A DNA stretch of 64,000 bases from Nemophila menziesii (GCA_029959085.1 JARWIR010000023.1:9375860-9439859); one strand, 5' to 3'. Positions 10,801 through 21,515 are shown, counted from the stretch's first letter. Numbers and translations are program-made. Notes: a model not told the origin generated them from the letters alone.

Positions 10801-11589
10801 TGTTAAGATATATTTAAAATTGTTGGGTGGTTAATTCATGGTGTTATGTATTTAATATTGTTTTACTGTGTGTGCTTTTTACTAGATCATTTATCGATAA
10901 TAAAATTCGGGTCGGCTGGTTTTTGAAGCAGAATAGGTGAAATCCTCTCCTGGATTGATTAAGCCTCAAAGCACGAAGTGCATTAGCAGCAAATCTCAGC
11001 GCATAACATAAACTAGGTGAACTTCCGAACACCTTTAGCCAGAGCATTTTGTAATTCCACAAGCTTCTTCCTAGAATAACGCCTCCATTAGTGGTCATGG
11101 TGAGTAATTTTCTGCGCATAATGAATAGCATTTCATCAACTGCATCGCTCGTACGATAAAACTATCTTTAGTGTAAAGTGAATAGTTCCACATAAAAATC
11201 GTTGACCATGTCATTTCATAATTTCCATGGTAAGATCTACTTCCTACCTTACTGATATATATATATATATTAATTGCTTACATACTCAATTTATGATATT
11301 ATGAAGTTACTAATTAATTGCTTTGTTTCACAAATAGAATCTCTAAAGGAGTCACTTGCTATTCACATGCACAAATCCTTCTCCGGCTTAATTCAACTAA
11401 AAACTTTGTTGCTTACTGATCAGACATTCCTGCAGAAATTGTGTATGTCCATTTTTTACATGTTTCATTTGCATTTTGCTTTTTGCATTTGCAGGCCCCC
11501 CAACTTTGAACATTATTTTAACCATATTAAAAAATATATGTTTTATTTTGTAGGTTATTTGGTATAATAGGGGATTATAGTGTAAATAA

Positions 11590-11665
11590 TAAAAAAAATT
11601 AATGTCAAGGCATGTAGTGTAACTTTGCGTAATATAGGGACCTATAAAAACAATTCTTTTGGTGG
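11590..11665 (-). repeat. Single unit related to the 30-kb minisatellite
   Basis: On the minus strand the segment contains TATAGGTCCCTATATTACGC followed by AAAGTTACACTAC. This is the same wording as the units at 29.7-30.3 kb (GCACTGTAGGTCCCTATATT). Only one or two units are present. Confidence 0.45.
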
Positions 11666-12404
11666 CGAAATCCTATTTTAGGATTTGTGTTTTTGTGTTT
11701 TTGTATTTTAGTAAGTCCTTTTTTTGTTAGTGAAGCATGAATTAAGTGGAGCCTCTCCGCAAATAAATTCCTATAGAGGTAAAGGAAGAGTTTTGAAAAC
11801 GAGAATTTGTAAAAGTGGTAGAACGATGACAATTCAGGAATAACCAAACTACATATCTTGCTTCTTTAATTATTAAATTTATGAAGACTGTCTAAATTTA
11901 TATATAAATTAGCTAAGAAGGTGTGTTAAGAATTTGTAAAGAAGATGCGTGAGGAGGACACTGTCATTTGCAAATAGTGAGTCTTGAGACCATCTTTTTT
12001 TGGTCAAATATTAGTATTATATTGATAGTTCTAGTGGTTAGAGAAGCATTGACTCAATGGTTCTCAGATATGCTCATTATTATTTAATAATATATAAGAT
12101 TGGATTTGGTCATCTTTTAATTCCGAGTGAAACAGAACTTCTACATTTGAGCCACATTATCTAAGCCCCACTTATTTGTAATATCAAAATAATTTAGTTT
12201 TGAACTTCTGAGAGAAATTATTCATTCATTTCCTTTAAATTTAAATGTAAATTGGTTTAATTCACAGTGTTGAATTTTTCTGATGCTAAACTAAATTCGA
12301 CCATAGTGATTATTATAGAAATAAAAAGTTGCAATGTCGGTATGAGATTTTAGGTAAATTTTTCTAGACATTATGGAGTAATCCGGGTTTTGAAGTAAAC
12401 TCTA

Positions 12405-12640
12405 CTTAACGGGAACGGGTAGCAAATATATGTGCGGATTTTCTAGCTAAGAGAGGTGCGGAGATTGTTGGGGAACCATGCATGTATGCAGATCCTCCAG
12501 AGTACCTGAAAAGCAGCTTAACGAGAGATAGGAGTGGTTGCGCAATTCATAGACTAGTTGTAGTTTTCCCGTAAGGGTTTAGTTAGTTGTTACTAATTTC
12601 GGCTTTAAAGGCTCATATGTATGCAAAAGAAGAAGAAGTT
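12405..12640 (+). pseudogene. LINE 3' terminus (end of RNase H domain and 3' UTR)
   Basis: The frame from 12411 reads RERVANICADFLAKRGAE, the usual end of the RNase H domain in plant LINE ORF2, and continues about 35 codons to a TAA at 12570-12572. About 70 bp of likely 3' UTR follow. It is in the same orientation as, and completes, the fragment at 8908-9985. No long poly(A) tail is visible. Confidence 0.75.
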
Positions 12641-12741
12641 AGAGGACTATTAAAAACCCCAAAACTCTTAAAATGACAAGTAGATTGGAATGCATTATAT
12701 GGAAGCCTATTTTTATATATATATATATATATATTATTCAA

Positions 12742-12855
12742 TAATTTGTAATTGTATATTATTTATTGTGATTATTTAATGATTTGTAATTGTATATTAT
12801 TTATTGTGATTATTTAATAATTTGTAATTGTATATTACTTATTATTTTATTACCA
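12742..12855. repeat. 38-bp tandem repeat, three copies
   Basis: Units starting at 12742, 12780 and 12818 share ATTTGTAATTGTATATTA followed by TTTATTGTGATTATTTAAT, with only one or two differences. A (TA)n tract lies just before at 12714-12734. A fourth, separated unit lies at 14503-14545. Confidence 0.8.
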
Positions 12856-13524
12856 TTTACATCTCAAATCTTATATTAACATCTCTCTCCCATATTTACT
12901 TATTTATTATATTGTCCATAAAAGTCCTAAAACAAGAAAATTATACTTACTATACCACTTTTTTATTTTTAATTAGTCCTCTGCAAACCACCATTGTCCT
13001 CACCTACGGCTTCTCCTACAGTTTCGTCACCATCCGAATCCTTTCTCTTCTCCGCCTGCTCTAACTATGTTTTTTATAGAGACTTCTCTCTCCCTTTTTG
13101 GTGGTGATACATATGGATAACGTACAATTTTGTATCAGCAGTAGTACTTAGTACTTCTTGTTGGGATGTGAAATTAGGGTTATTGAGATTAATAAGTATG
13201 GAATTTCATCGATTGTTTGCTGTACATCAACATTTTTTTTATAATGAATTTTTACTGGATAATAGTGATGTGGATATGTAATATCCGTGTTTAGCTTAGC
13301 TGAACATATGATGATATTTCTGGCTCTTTGAATGTTTATGGGTTATGTTTTGCATAGGTTTTAATGAAGACAAACTTTCCTGGTGAGTCAAACTTTGAAG
13401 GCACGGAGTCAACAAGCACTTTCTGCATTTCGTGGGATCACGATAGATTCAACTGCATATTTTGAATTTTATAGCATAGAAATAAATAAATAAAATGCAG
13501 GGACTTGTTTGCAATTTTTTCAAA
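12856..13524. other. AT-rich spacer, nothing recognised
   Basis: I see no coding match, RNA gene or repeat shared with the rest of the window in this stretch. A pyrimidine-rich segment around 12950-13100 is the only compositional feature. Confidence 0.5.
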
Positions 13525-14090
13525 ATTCTGCAGAAAAATTTAGCAAAGAGCCATGTGTTGGTGAATAAATGGATGACTAAATGATAATATTTTTGGCCAA
13601 ATTTTTTCCCAGGAGTAGAACTTATATTCTAGTTTTTGTATGTTGTTTCGGACCAGAAGAACCCGCTCGTTACCAGCTCGTTAGATGTCCCGATAGATGT
13701 TTCAAATAGCTTAAAAAATAAAAATTCTGCAGAAAAACTTAGTATAGTGTCATGTTTGGGTGATTAAATGGACGACTAAATGATGATATTTTTTGTCATT
13801 TTTTTCTGGGAGTAAAACATATATTCTAGTTTCGTATGTTGTTTCGGACCAGAGGAACCAGCTAGTTAGATGCCACAATAGATGTCTCAAAAACGCTAAA
13901 AAAGGAAAATTCTGCAAAAAAGCTTAACATATAGTCATGTTTGAGTTATTAAATGGAGGACTAAACGATGATATTTTTAGCCATATTTTTTCCGGGAGTA
14001 AAACATATATTCTAGTTTCGCATGTCGTTTCGTACTAGAGGAACCAGCTCGTTAGATGCCCCAATAGATGTCTCAAAAACACTAAAAACA
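13525..14090. repeat. Tandem repeat of about 185-199 bp, three copies
   Basis: Copies begin at about 13525, 13724 and 13909, each opening with ATTCTGCA followed by an A-rich run. Shared blocks include GATGATATTTTT, CATATATTCTAGTTT, GTTTCGGACCAGA and TAGATGTCTCAAA. Copies 2 and 3 are closer to each other than to copy 1. The period lies in the range of plant satellite monomers, but only three copies are present. Confidence 0.8.
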
Positions 14091-14092
14091 AT

Positions 14093-14400
14093 TGGTGGAA
14101 TTTTTCCCACCAAACAATATAAGCCCCCAAATATAATATGGTGGGATTTTTCCCACCAAACGAAAAACATAAACTTCCAAAACAACATAAACCCCGATTT
14201 TTCGCACCAAATAACAATATAAAAATTTGGTGACAAGTTTGTTTTGTGGGAAAATATTTGACATGATATTTTTTGGTGGAAAAAGTTGTTTGGAAAATTT
14301 TTGGTGGGAAAAAAAAAATTGGGCAGAAAATTTTGGGCGAAATTTTTTTTTTGGCGGGAAAATTTTTTTAGGAATTTTTTTGGTAGGAAAATTCAGTGAG
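14093..14400. repeat. Cluster of inverted TTTGGYGGGAAA (E2F-like) motifs
   Basis: About ten copies of TTTGG(T/C)GGGAAA-like motifs occur on both strands, several as back-to-back palindromes such as GGTGGAATTTTTCCCACC near 14094. An exact TTTGGCGGGAAA lies at 14350-14361 and TTTGGGCGAAA at 14332-14342. These fit the known E2F consensus TTSSCGSSAA. Most others carry T in place of the CpG cytosine, as expected from methylation-driven decay. Confidence 0.6.
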
Positions 14401-14502
14401 ATGAAACTAATTCAAGGGTATTATTATCTATTATGTCATTTATAATATACATAACTTTTAAGGTCAATATCAACCCCTTCTATGATGGTATTGGTAATTG
14501 CC

Positions 14503-14545
14503 TCATTATTTATTGTGATTATTTAATAATTTGTAATTGTTTATT
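14503..14545. repeat. Detached copy of the 38-bp repeat
   Basis: TTTATTGTGATTATTTAATA followed by ATTTGTAATTGT matches the tandem unit at 12742-12855. The two sites bracket the satellite-like and E2F-like segments. From here to about 15040 I see only AT-rich spacer. Confidence 0.65.
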
Positions 14546-15433
14546 ATTTATTTTTATTGTAATAATTTTAGTAACAATTTTTCTTTGCATTACAAAATAA
14601 GAATTAAATCTAATTTAAAATTTATAGAAGTTGAAGTGATTATATATGAGTTGTTGAGTTTAAATGATAATTTTAATAAATAAATGATTTTTTTAATAAC
14701 CAAATATTTAGAAATTGGCTATACAACACTTGATCACTATACAAAGGGTGCAAAATAAAAAATTCTAGAAATTAGACGTATACTGTGTTTGAAGCAACTC
14801 TGATGGTAGAAAGAAGATTTTGTGTAAGGAACAATATAAAGAGGTAAGTAATTTTAACAGTTCATTAAATGTATAATTTATTAGTTTATTTATATAAAAT
14901 GAGCTAGTATGAAAGATTTGATATTTAAATATAACAATATATCATTAGGTTAATTATGTACGACCTATAATGTAAGTATTTATTATTCATATATGTAAAA
15001 ATTATTTAATATAATTATAATAACAACATAAGAATATTATATCCTTACTCTTTATTCCCATCTTCGCCTAGGCTAACAAGGCTTTACTTATTCAGGCGGG
15101 AGTGGAGCCTCGAAAAGCAATGTTGAGAGGAAGATCCTTGTCCCCTCTTCATTATCTACAGCGTTCTAAATCTTTCTTTAACATAGGTGACAACGAGCGA
15201 GGCAGATATGGAAGAGATCAAACATGGGAATAAGAAGCAAGCTCACCTTTCTTTTTGATCATTTTGATAGAGGGGGATGAAGAAAGTGGACAAAACAAAC
15301 TCGGATTTATTGATAGCGGAAAAGAATCATATTAAAAGCGCTCCTAACCCAACCCTTCCTTCTTAGAGCTGTGTATTGTAAGTGATTAGAACCTTCCCGG
15401 AGCGAGCCTCCCATATATGCAAGTGAAGTTGGT

Positions 15434-15467
15434 GAGTCATATGATGGTTAACTATCTCATGCGGTTC
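15434..15467 (+). ncRNA. Degenerate group II intron domain V
   Basis: The 34-nt segment starts GAGTCATATGATGG, has loop TTAA, and ends CTATCTCATGCGGTTC. It folds as the canonical domain V hairpin, with GAGYC pairing to GCGGTTC at the base. In active introns the loop is GNRA (usually GAAA) and the start is GAGCC; both are altered here. Length and layout match domain V exactly. It is presumably non-functional in the nucleus. Which mitochondrial intron it came from I cannot say. Confidence 0.7.
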
Positions 15468-15990
15468 AGAGAGGACTCAGTTGTTACTGGTAGTTACTAC
15501 CCATTTGGTTTCGGGGTGGACCCTTTCAATCTTTTTTATTATATATGCTTAGCGAAAATAATGTTTTTTGATACACCTAGGACATGGATTCTATATAAAC
15601 CGATGGATCATGACAAGTCGTTACTACTAGAAATGACTTCTTCTTTCATTGCTTCATTCTTTCCATATCATTCTCCTTTGTTCTAAGTTACTCATCAAAT
15701 GGCACTCACTTAATATCTTTAAGTTCGATCATTGGTCTGGACGGAATATTGGCTAATGAACTCTTTTTCCTCCTATTGTCTTGATCTCCCATGAAAGGAA
15801 CAAGCAAGAAAATAAAAGTGTTAGCGCACTCTAGCAAGAAAAGAAGGACAATATAGGAACGACTTCTAAGATAGAATAACAATAACGATAATAACTATGG
15901 ACTAGACCAATTCTGATTCTTAATTATCCGTTGCTACGCTGTTCCTAAGGACTAGCAAAATCGAAATAGCGAAATTCTTGGGTCATCTTA

Positions 15991-16384
15991 ATGGGTTCAG
16001 AAACCACAACAATTATTACAAGCTTAGCTAGCGCTATACTTGTAGTAGGAGATACCACAATAACATGGTTTTGGGGTGGTTTCTCCATGGACAATGACAC
16101 CTTAAATCGTTTTTTTAGTCTTCGTCATTTACTCCCGTTTAGGTGCCAATCTTTTTCATCTGGCCGCATTACATCAATATGGATCAAATAATCCATTGGG
16201 TGTACATTCAGAGATGGATGAAATAGCTTCTTACCCTTATTTTTATGTAAATGATCTAGTAAGTTTGGAAGATTTTGCTATCTTTTTTTCCATTTTTGTT
16301 TTTTATGTTCCTAATGTTTTGGGGCATCCCGACAATTATATACCTGCTAAACCGATATGGAATATAACTAATTATAAGGGATAA
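15991..16384 (+). pseudogene. cob: Mitochondrial apocytochrome b fragment
   Basis: Translation matches the middle of cytochrome b, the membrane subunit of respiratory complex III. The motifs are [51 protein letters not shown] and FYVPNVLGHPDNYIPAKP. Two frames are needed (15991-16191 and 16196-16384). A frameshift near 16145 disrupts the membrane segment after LLPF, and another gives GRITSIWIK in place of the expected reading. The PEWY region that should follow is absent. Only about 125 of roughly 390 residues are represented, with several substitutions, consistent with an old nuclear transfer. Confidence 0.9.
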
Positions 16385-16566
16385 TTTCAATTAATTACAA
16401 TTATTTCAAATTCTACTCACAGAAAAAGGCAGGAGGATCATACTTTAAAAGATTAATTTTCAATTAAACATTCTGACATATTTACCTTCACAATTATCCT
16501 TGATGTCATTTTTATATTATATAATAATTAATATAATATTTATTCATTTATTTTAATTATATTTTA

Positions 16567-16775
16567 ATGTCCGACCACCTCTACCGTCCACTACCTCCAC
16601 CACCACCTCTGGCATTTCACCACCGACTACTACCACCAACTAATACATTCTCCATCAACCACCACCACAACCATCACCCATAACCCCACTACACAACCAC
16701 TACCTCATGCATCGACCACTCCCACCCTCATTACTACCACAATCTTATGCATCGACCACCACCACCGATCTTTCT
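16567..16775. repeat. CCA/ACC-rich low-complexity tract
   Basis: The plus strand is dominated by CCACC, CTACC and CACCACCAC triplets. It resembles a decayed (CCA)n microsatellite. The short frames through it are composition artefacts. Confidence 0.65.
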
Positions 16776-16813
16776 GTAAATTTGACCTCAAAATGTGGGT
16801 AACCTGATAGTCA

Positions 16814-17270
16814 TTGAAAAAATTGGGGAACTTCTTAAGAGATCGATCCTCTTCTAAAAAATTGAGCAGAGTTTCCACAAGCAAAAGGGATAAATATGGA
16901 TACACGACGAAAATTGATAGATGCCCTAAAATTTTTCACGACCATGTCAGAGGAATAATCGGTGAAAGTTCATTTCTTTTATCGAAAATCCCAAAGACAC
17001 AAATATCACTTCAAGAAATCAAGTACATGCAACCTTGTTTGACTACTTGACATCTTTATCTGGTCAAGGAAAAACACTTCGCATGTATTAGAAGATATTT
17101 GCGAATGTGGTGACATTTAGGTCGATAATTTTGCTCCGAGATAACCGATAAAGAGATCAAAGATGCAATATTTGGTATTAAGTCCCCATCACCCGACAAT
17201 TATTTATCCAAATTCTTCATCAAGTCTTGGAATGTAGTAGGTGAAGAGTTGACCATATAAATAAGTAAAT
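16814..17270 (+). pseudogene. LINE ORF2 fragment: endonuclease-RT linker and RT start
   Basis: Around 17130-17262 the plus strand reads ITDKEIKDAIFGIKSPSP then DNYLSKFFIKSWNVVGEE, a clear match to the start of the plant LINE reverse transcriptase, where the consensus has KSPGPDG. The preceding frame (16814-17050) has the pattern of the linker between endonuclease and reverse transcriptase, with IFHDHVRGIIGESS. Stops and a frameshift near 17050-17130 break the link. It is a different part of ORF2 from the fragment at 8.9-12.6 kb. Confidence 0.65.
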
Positions 17271-17290
17271 TTTTCATATAAGAATTTCTC

Positions 17291-18800
17291 TTAAAGAAAC
17301 TTATCTAATATATCATTAACAAACTTTTCCTTCTCTCCAATATCAGAGAGTTGTTCTTCCAAAGTCTCATTAACAAAATTATTTACTTCTTCTTTGTCAC
17401 CTTCACCTTCAGTTACATTAACATCAGGTGTGTTTTGATCATTGCAAACAACCTGAAAAGGTAAAAGAAATATACAATCAAATATATGTAAATTAAGGGG
17501 GTGATTTGTCAATCAACTGAAATGTTAAGGGCTAAACTGTCATTTGACTGTGTACCTTTATTGTTTCTTCTTCAACTATCTTTTCTTCCATGCTTTTCCC
17601 ATAATGTCTTTCACCATTATTTTCTTCCACGCTTTTCATATCAGGACTTTCATCACAGGTCTTTCCTCCTTCTTCCAAACCAACATTACCTACCTTGTTT
17701 AGTTCTTTCTCAACAACTACTTTCTCTACAGTCTATGAAACTAAAGTTTTTACTTCGTCGTTCTCACCTTCAGTTACATTAACATCAGTTGTGTTTTGAT
17801 CTTCACAAACAACCTATAAAGTTAAAATAAATATATAGTCATATATATGTAAATTAGGGGTTAAATCGTCAATCAACTAAAATGTTAAGGGATAAATTGT
17901 CAAATGACTATGTACCTTCATTGTTTCCTCTTCAACTGTCTTTTCTTCCACACTTTTCTCACCATGCCTTTCATCACTCTTTTCTTCTACACTTTTCATA
18001 TTAGGCCTTTCATCACAGGTTTTAACTACTTCTTCTTGCCCTTCATTACAGTTCTGGACTTCCATCTCATCAAGGCCATTATTGGTATGAACTTTATCTT
18101 CTTCTCGTTGCTGAACTATTTCTTCAACCTTATTTCCAAGTTAATAACGAAGGCATGAAATAAGGAGTTTGAATTTCGTGGTTATCATGTATTACTGGTT
18201 TACTAACAACAAACACGTTAACAGTTACGTTGTTCTCTCCAATGCTACACATCTCCATACATTTATCCTTGCAATCTAAACATGCTAGACCATCCGGTAG
18301 TTTTTCCCCAATTTCAAATAGTTGTACTCCAAGTTACCTTTTATCCCTAACTTCGAAACAGACTTCTAAAGTACAGGTATACTAAATTTATCATATTCAC
18401 AACCATCAACATACTCAATCTTTAAATCATGGTAATTGCTCGTTTCTTCATTAAATATCCACAAAAGCGAATCCTCAGTGCAAATTTCTCTGTTACACGA
18501 TCAATTTCGAATAAATTAGTTACCCATTACGTTAGGAACCAATTAATGGAAAAATAATTATCAAATATGGATACACTATCAGTGTAGTAACCAAATCCCA
18601 TAAAATATACTCCTATTACTAACTAAATCCCTCCCTTCACGCGTGATATCTAAAAATGTAATAAATATACTCGAAAACCCTACATTTACAGATTAAAAGA
18701 TCTTAACTAACAAGCAAAGATTTAGGGGTAATAAATAAACACACTTACTCCATAACGTAAACGGCGCCATTGATTATCTTTCGAGCTAAAGTATATCAGC
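17291..18800 (-). pseudogene. Remnant of a multi-exon gene with duplicated acidic exons
   Basis: On the minus strand a short first exon can be proposed at about 18769 (MAPFTLW, then a GTAAGTG donor). Next comes a segment about 18480-18180, with an acceptor GTGTAACAG and the coding-like ESLLWIF-type start, LKIEYVDGCEYDKFSIPV and EKLPDG. Three Lys/Glu-rich exons follow. Exon about 18140-17918 ends VEEKTVEEETMK. Exon about 17816-17552 starts VVCEDQNTTDVNVTEG and ends KIVEEETIK. The final exon, about 17458-17291, starts VVCNDQNTPDVNVTEG and ends DILDKFL-stop. Exon junctions keep GT/AG signals. In-frame stops (TAG in the second acidic exon, TAA near 18150) and a frameshift mark it as decayed. The layout, a small N-terminal domain followed by an acidic linker, recalls the front of Mutator-like transposases, but no transposase core is visible, so I leave function open. 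Confidence 0.45.
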
Positions 18801-19880
18801 TTATGCAATCTGGGTTCTTCGTCTTCTTGTTCTTCCCCAAACCAAACCCTCCCTTGTCTTTTGATTTTGTTTTAATTTTTTTGTTTTGTTTTGTGTATAT
18901 ATAGGGTAGGCATTTCAGAATTACCTATTTTGTCCTTTTAAAAATATGGGGTTAAGATAATTAATGAAATAAAACGGATGAAGAATAAAAAAATAATAAA
19001 AATGCTCTTAACGGTGATTTTGGACGGAAAACGTTAGTAACGACCACGAGTCACGAAAGAAAAGTTAAGGGTATCTAGTAGAATTAAACAATGGGGCAAC
19101 TTGTCAATCGCATAAAAAATTAGGAGCAAAAGGGGTATTTCCTCAAACTTATATAAAACCCTCATTTCGGTTACCTTTTCTTCATAAATCAAAAGTAAGA
19201 GGAAAAGTTCCTTGGAGCACCGTAAGATATTCGACGATCTCCATCGTCTCAGTGATGTTTAAATCAGGTACACTCTCGAATCCTCACTTTTTTCATATTT
19301 TCCACTTATTAAGTTGTAATAACGATGAAATATACAATCGATTTGCAAAACCTAAGGTAAAAAAAGTAGGAGATATTGAGGAATTGTTACAATTAAGAAA
19401 GAAAGTTTATGCGGTTTGCTGGGTAAAACTCTGGATTTCTAGTCCATTGAACAATTTCAATGTAGATGCTCGCTCTGTTATGGATTTCTCTGTTATGGAT
19501 TTCCTGCTAAGAGAAATCAGAATTGTATCTTATACAATATATTTGCACCATAGGGGACCATACCGGTAAAGAATGAGTTGGGTTAGTTGGGTTAGTGGAT
19601 TTGGTTGAAACATTATCACAACCCGAAGATATCTCATCAACTGCCACCCCACCAATAGCCCTCCCAACCAGTCTTTTTCTCTATATGTGATATTTATGGA
19701 TAATAATTAATGTATTTTATCCATAAATTTAATCATTAAATTGGGATTATAGCTTGAATTTGAGTTAGATTTGAACTAATTACTCTTTACTTTTACATAT
19801 TTACATGATAATTAAAAAATATTAACATTGAAATAATGCTTATTTTTTGTGAAGGGATTAATAGAAATAATGCTTCTTAA
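18371..19880. repeat. 1.51-kb direct tandem duplication, left copy
   Basis: The block starting GTACAGGTATACTAAATT at 18371 recurs at 19881 with an offset of 1510 bp. It contains the 5' end of the acidic-exon gene (minus strand), about 400 bp of AT-rich spacer that could include its promoter, and repeat A copy 2 (plus strand). By eye the two copies differ at a few percent of positions. Confidence 0.9.
19205..19860 (+). repeat. Repeat family A, copy 2
   Basis: The copy begins at the block with CCTTGGAGCACC and holds an open frame at 19252-19569 of 105 codons (central motif LRKKVYAVCWVKLWISSP, then NFNVDARSVMDFSVMDFLL). An internal repeat, GCTCTGTTATGGATTTCTCTGTTATGGATTTC, duplicates the codons for SVMDF. 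I recognise no domain. The frame is kept in copy 3, but that follows from the recent tandem duplication. Confidence 0.6.
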
Positions 19881-21359
19881 GTACAGGTATACTAAATTTG
19901 TCATATTCACAACCGTCTACATACTCAATCTTTAAATCATGGTAATTGCTCGTGTCTTCATTAAATATCCCACAAAAGGGAATCCTCAGTGCAAATTTCT
20001 CTGTTACATGATCAATTTCAAATAAATTAGTTACTCATTACGTTAGGAACCAGTTAATGGAAAAATAATTATCAAATATGGATACACTATCAATATAGTA
20101 ACCAAATCCCGTAAAATATACTCCTATTACTAATTAAATCCCACCCTTCACGCGTGATATCTAAAAATGTAATAAATATACTCGAAAACCCTACATTTAT
20201 AGATTAAAAGATCTTAACTAACAAGCAAAGATTTAGGGGTAATAAATAAACACACTTACTCCATAACGTAAACGGCGCCATTGATTATCTTTCGAGCTAA
20301 AGTACATCGGCTTATGCAATCTGGGTTCTTCGTCTTCTTGTTCTTCCCCAAACCAAACCTTCCCTTGTCTTTTAATTTTGTTTTAATCTTTTTGTTTTGT
20401 TTTGTTTTGTGTATATATAGGGTAGGCATTTCAGAATTACCTATTTTGCCCTTTTAAAAATATGGGGTTAAGATAATTAATTAAATAAAACGGATTAAGA
20501 ATAAAAAAATAATAAAAATGCTCTTAACGGTGATTTTGGACGGAAAATGTTAGTAACGACCACGAGTCACGAAAAGAAAAATTAAGGGTATCTAGTAGAA
20601 TTAAACAATGGGGCAACTTGTCAATAGCATAAAAAATTAATAGCAAAAGGGGTATTTCCTCAAACTTATATAAAACCCTTATTTTGGTTACCTTTTCTTC
20701 ATAAATCAAAAGTAAGAGTAAAAGTTCCTTGGAGCACCGTCGCCTCAGATGTTTAAATCAGGTACACTCTCGAATCCTCACTTTTTTCATATTTTCCACT
20801 TATTAAGTTGTAATAACGATGAAATATACAATTGATCTGTAAAACCTAAGGTAAAAAAAAGTAGGAGATATTGAGAAATTGTTACAATTAAGAAAGAAAG
20901 TTTATGCGGTTTGCTGGGTAAAACTCTGGATTTCTAGTCCATTGAACAATTTCAATGTAGATGCTCGCTCTGTTATGGATTTCTCTGTTATGGATTTCCT
21001 GCTAAGAGAAATCAGAATTGTATCTTATACAATATATTTGCACCATAGGGGGTCATACCTGTGAAGAATGAGTTGGGTTAGTTGGGTTAGTGGATTTGGT
21101 TGAAACATTATCATAATCCAAAAATATCTCATCAACTGCCACCCCACCTAAAGCCTTCCCAACTAGTCTTTTTCTCTATATGTGATATTTATGGATAATC
21201 ATTAATGTATTTTATCCATAAATTTAATCATTAAATTGGGATTATAGTTTGAATTTGAGTTAGATTTGAACTAATTACTCTCTACTTTTACATATTTACT
21301 TGATAATTAAAAAATGTTAACATAGAAATAATGCTTATTTATTTGGAAGGGATTAATAG
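19881..21359. repeat. 1.51-kb direct tandem duplication, right copy
   Basis: This is the second copy of the 18371-19880 block. It repeats the MAPFTLW-type first exon near 20279, a downstream part of the acidic-exon gene (19881-20030) and repeat A copy 3. It lacks the acidic exons themselves. Homology to the left copy ends near 21350, at AATAATGCTTATTT, while homology to repeat A copy 1 continues to about 21515. Confidence 0.88.
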
Positions 21360-21515
21360 TAATTTTTTTATGTTTTGCACACAGGCAGAAACTCATGCCA
21401 AGAACAATATCATTACTGAACAAAAACATAAAACGAATAAGATCATTGGCCGTGACATTTCCGTTAACTATGAAGGTTTAATAATTTTCATGGTAAAATT
21501 TAATTGGTAGGTCAT
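20726..21515 (+). repeat. Repeat family A, copy 3
   Basis: Same family as 10020-10800 and 19205-19860. Like copy 1 it has the full 3' part, with CACACAGGCA, AACTCATG and CATGAAGG/CTATGAAGG blocks and the ending TTTCATGGTAAAATTT. The open frame at 20879-21064 repeats the motif LRKKVYAVCWVKLWISSP. Confidence 0.6.

Larger units (their letters stand above)
9986..12404. other. 2.4-kb block separating two parts of one LINE
   Basis: The LINE RNase H domain stops at about 9985 and resumes at about 12405, so this block is either an insertion or the product of a rearrangement. Its first 800 bp are copy 1 of repeat family A. The remainder (10.8-12.4 kb) is AT-rich with no coding match I recognise. It contains a second short copy of the GACATTTC...TTTCCATGGTAAGAT motif near 11210 and a short (TA)n at 11256-11270. 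No clear terminal repeats or target duplication were found by eye. Confidence 0.45.
15045..16390 (+). other. Nuclear insertion of mitochondrial DNA (NUMT)
   Basis: This block is less AT-rich than its surroundings. It contains a group II intron domain V-like 34-mer (15434-15467) and a collinear stretch of mitochondrial cob (15991-16360), both typical of plant mitochondrial genomes. Text such as TTCCCGGAGCGAGCCTCCCA just before domain V also has an organellar look. The cob copy has frameshifts, so it is a dead nuclear copy. The left boundary is approximate. Confidence 0.8.

Noticed and set aside
10844..11131. 95-codon minus-strand frame in the 2.4-kb block
   Set aside because: It has a plausible protein-like composition (ALRFAANALRALRLNQSRRG), but there are no homologues in the window, no splice or family signal, and the surroundings are repetitive.
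15417..15686. A protein-coding gene in the mitochondrial block (frame with TGSYYPFGFGVDPF)
   Set aside because: It starts inside the domain V hairpin and I cannot match it to a mitochondrial protein; it may contain a short exon but that is not supported.
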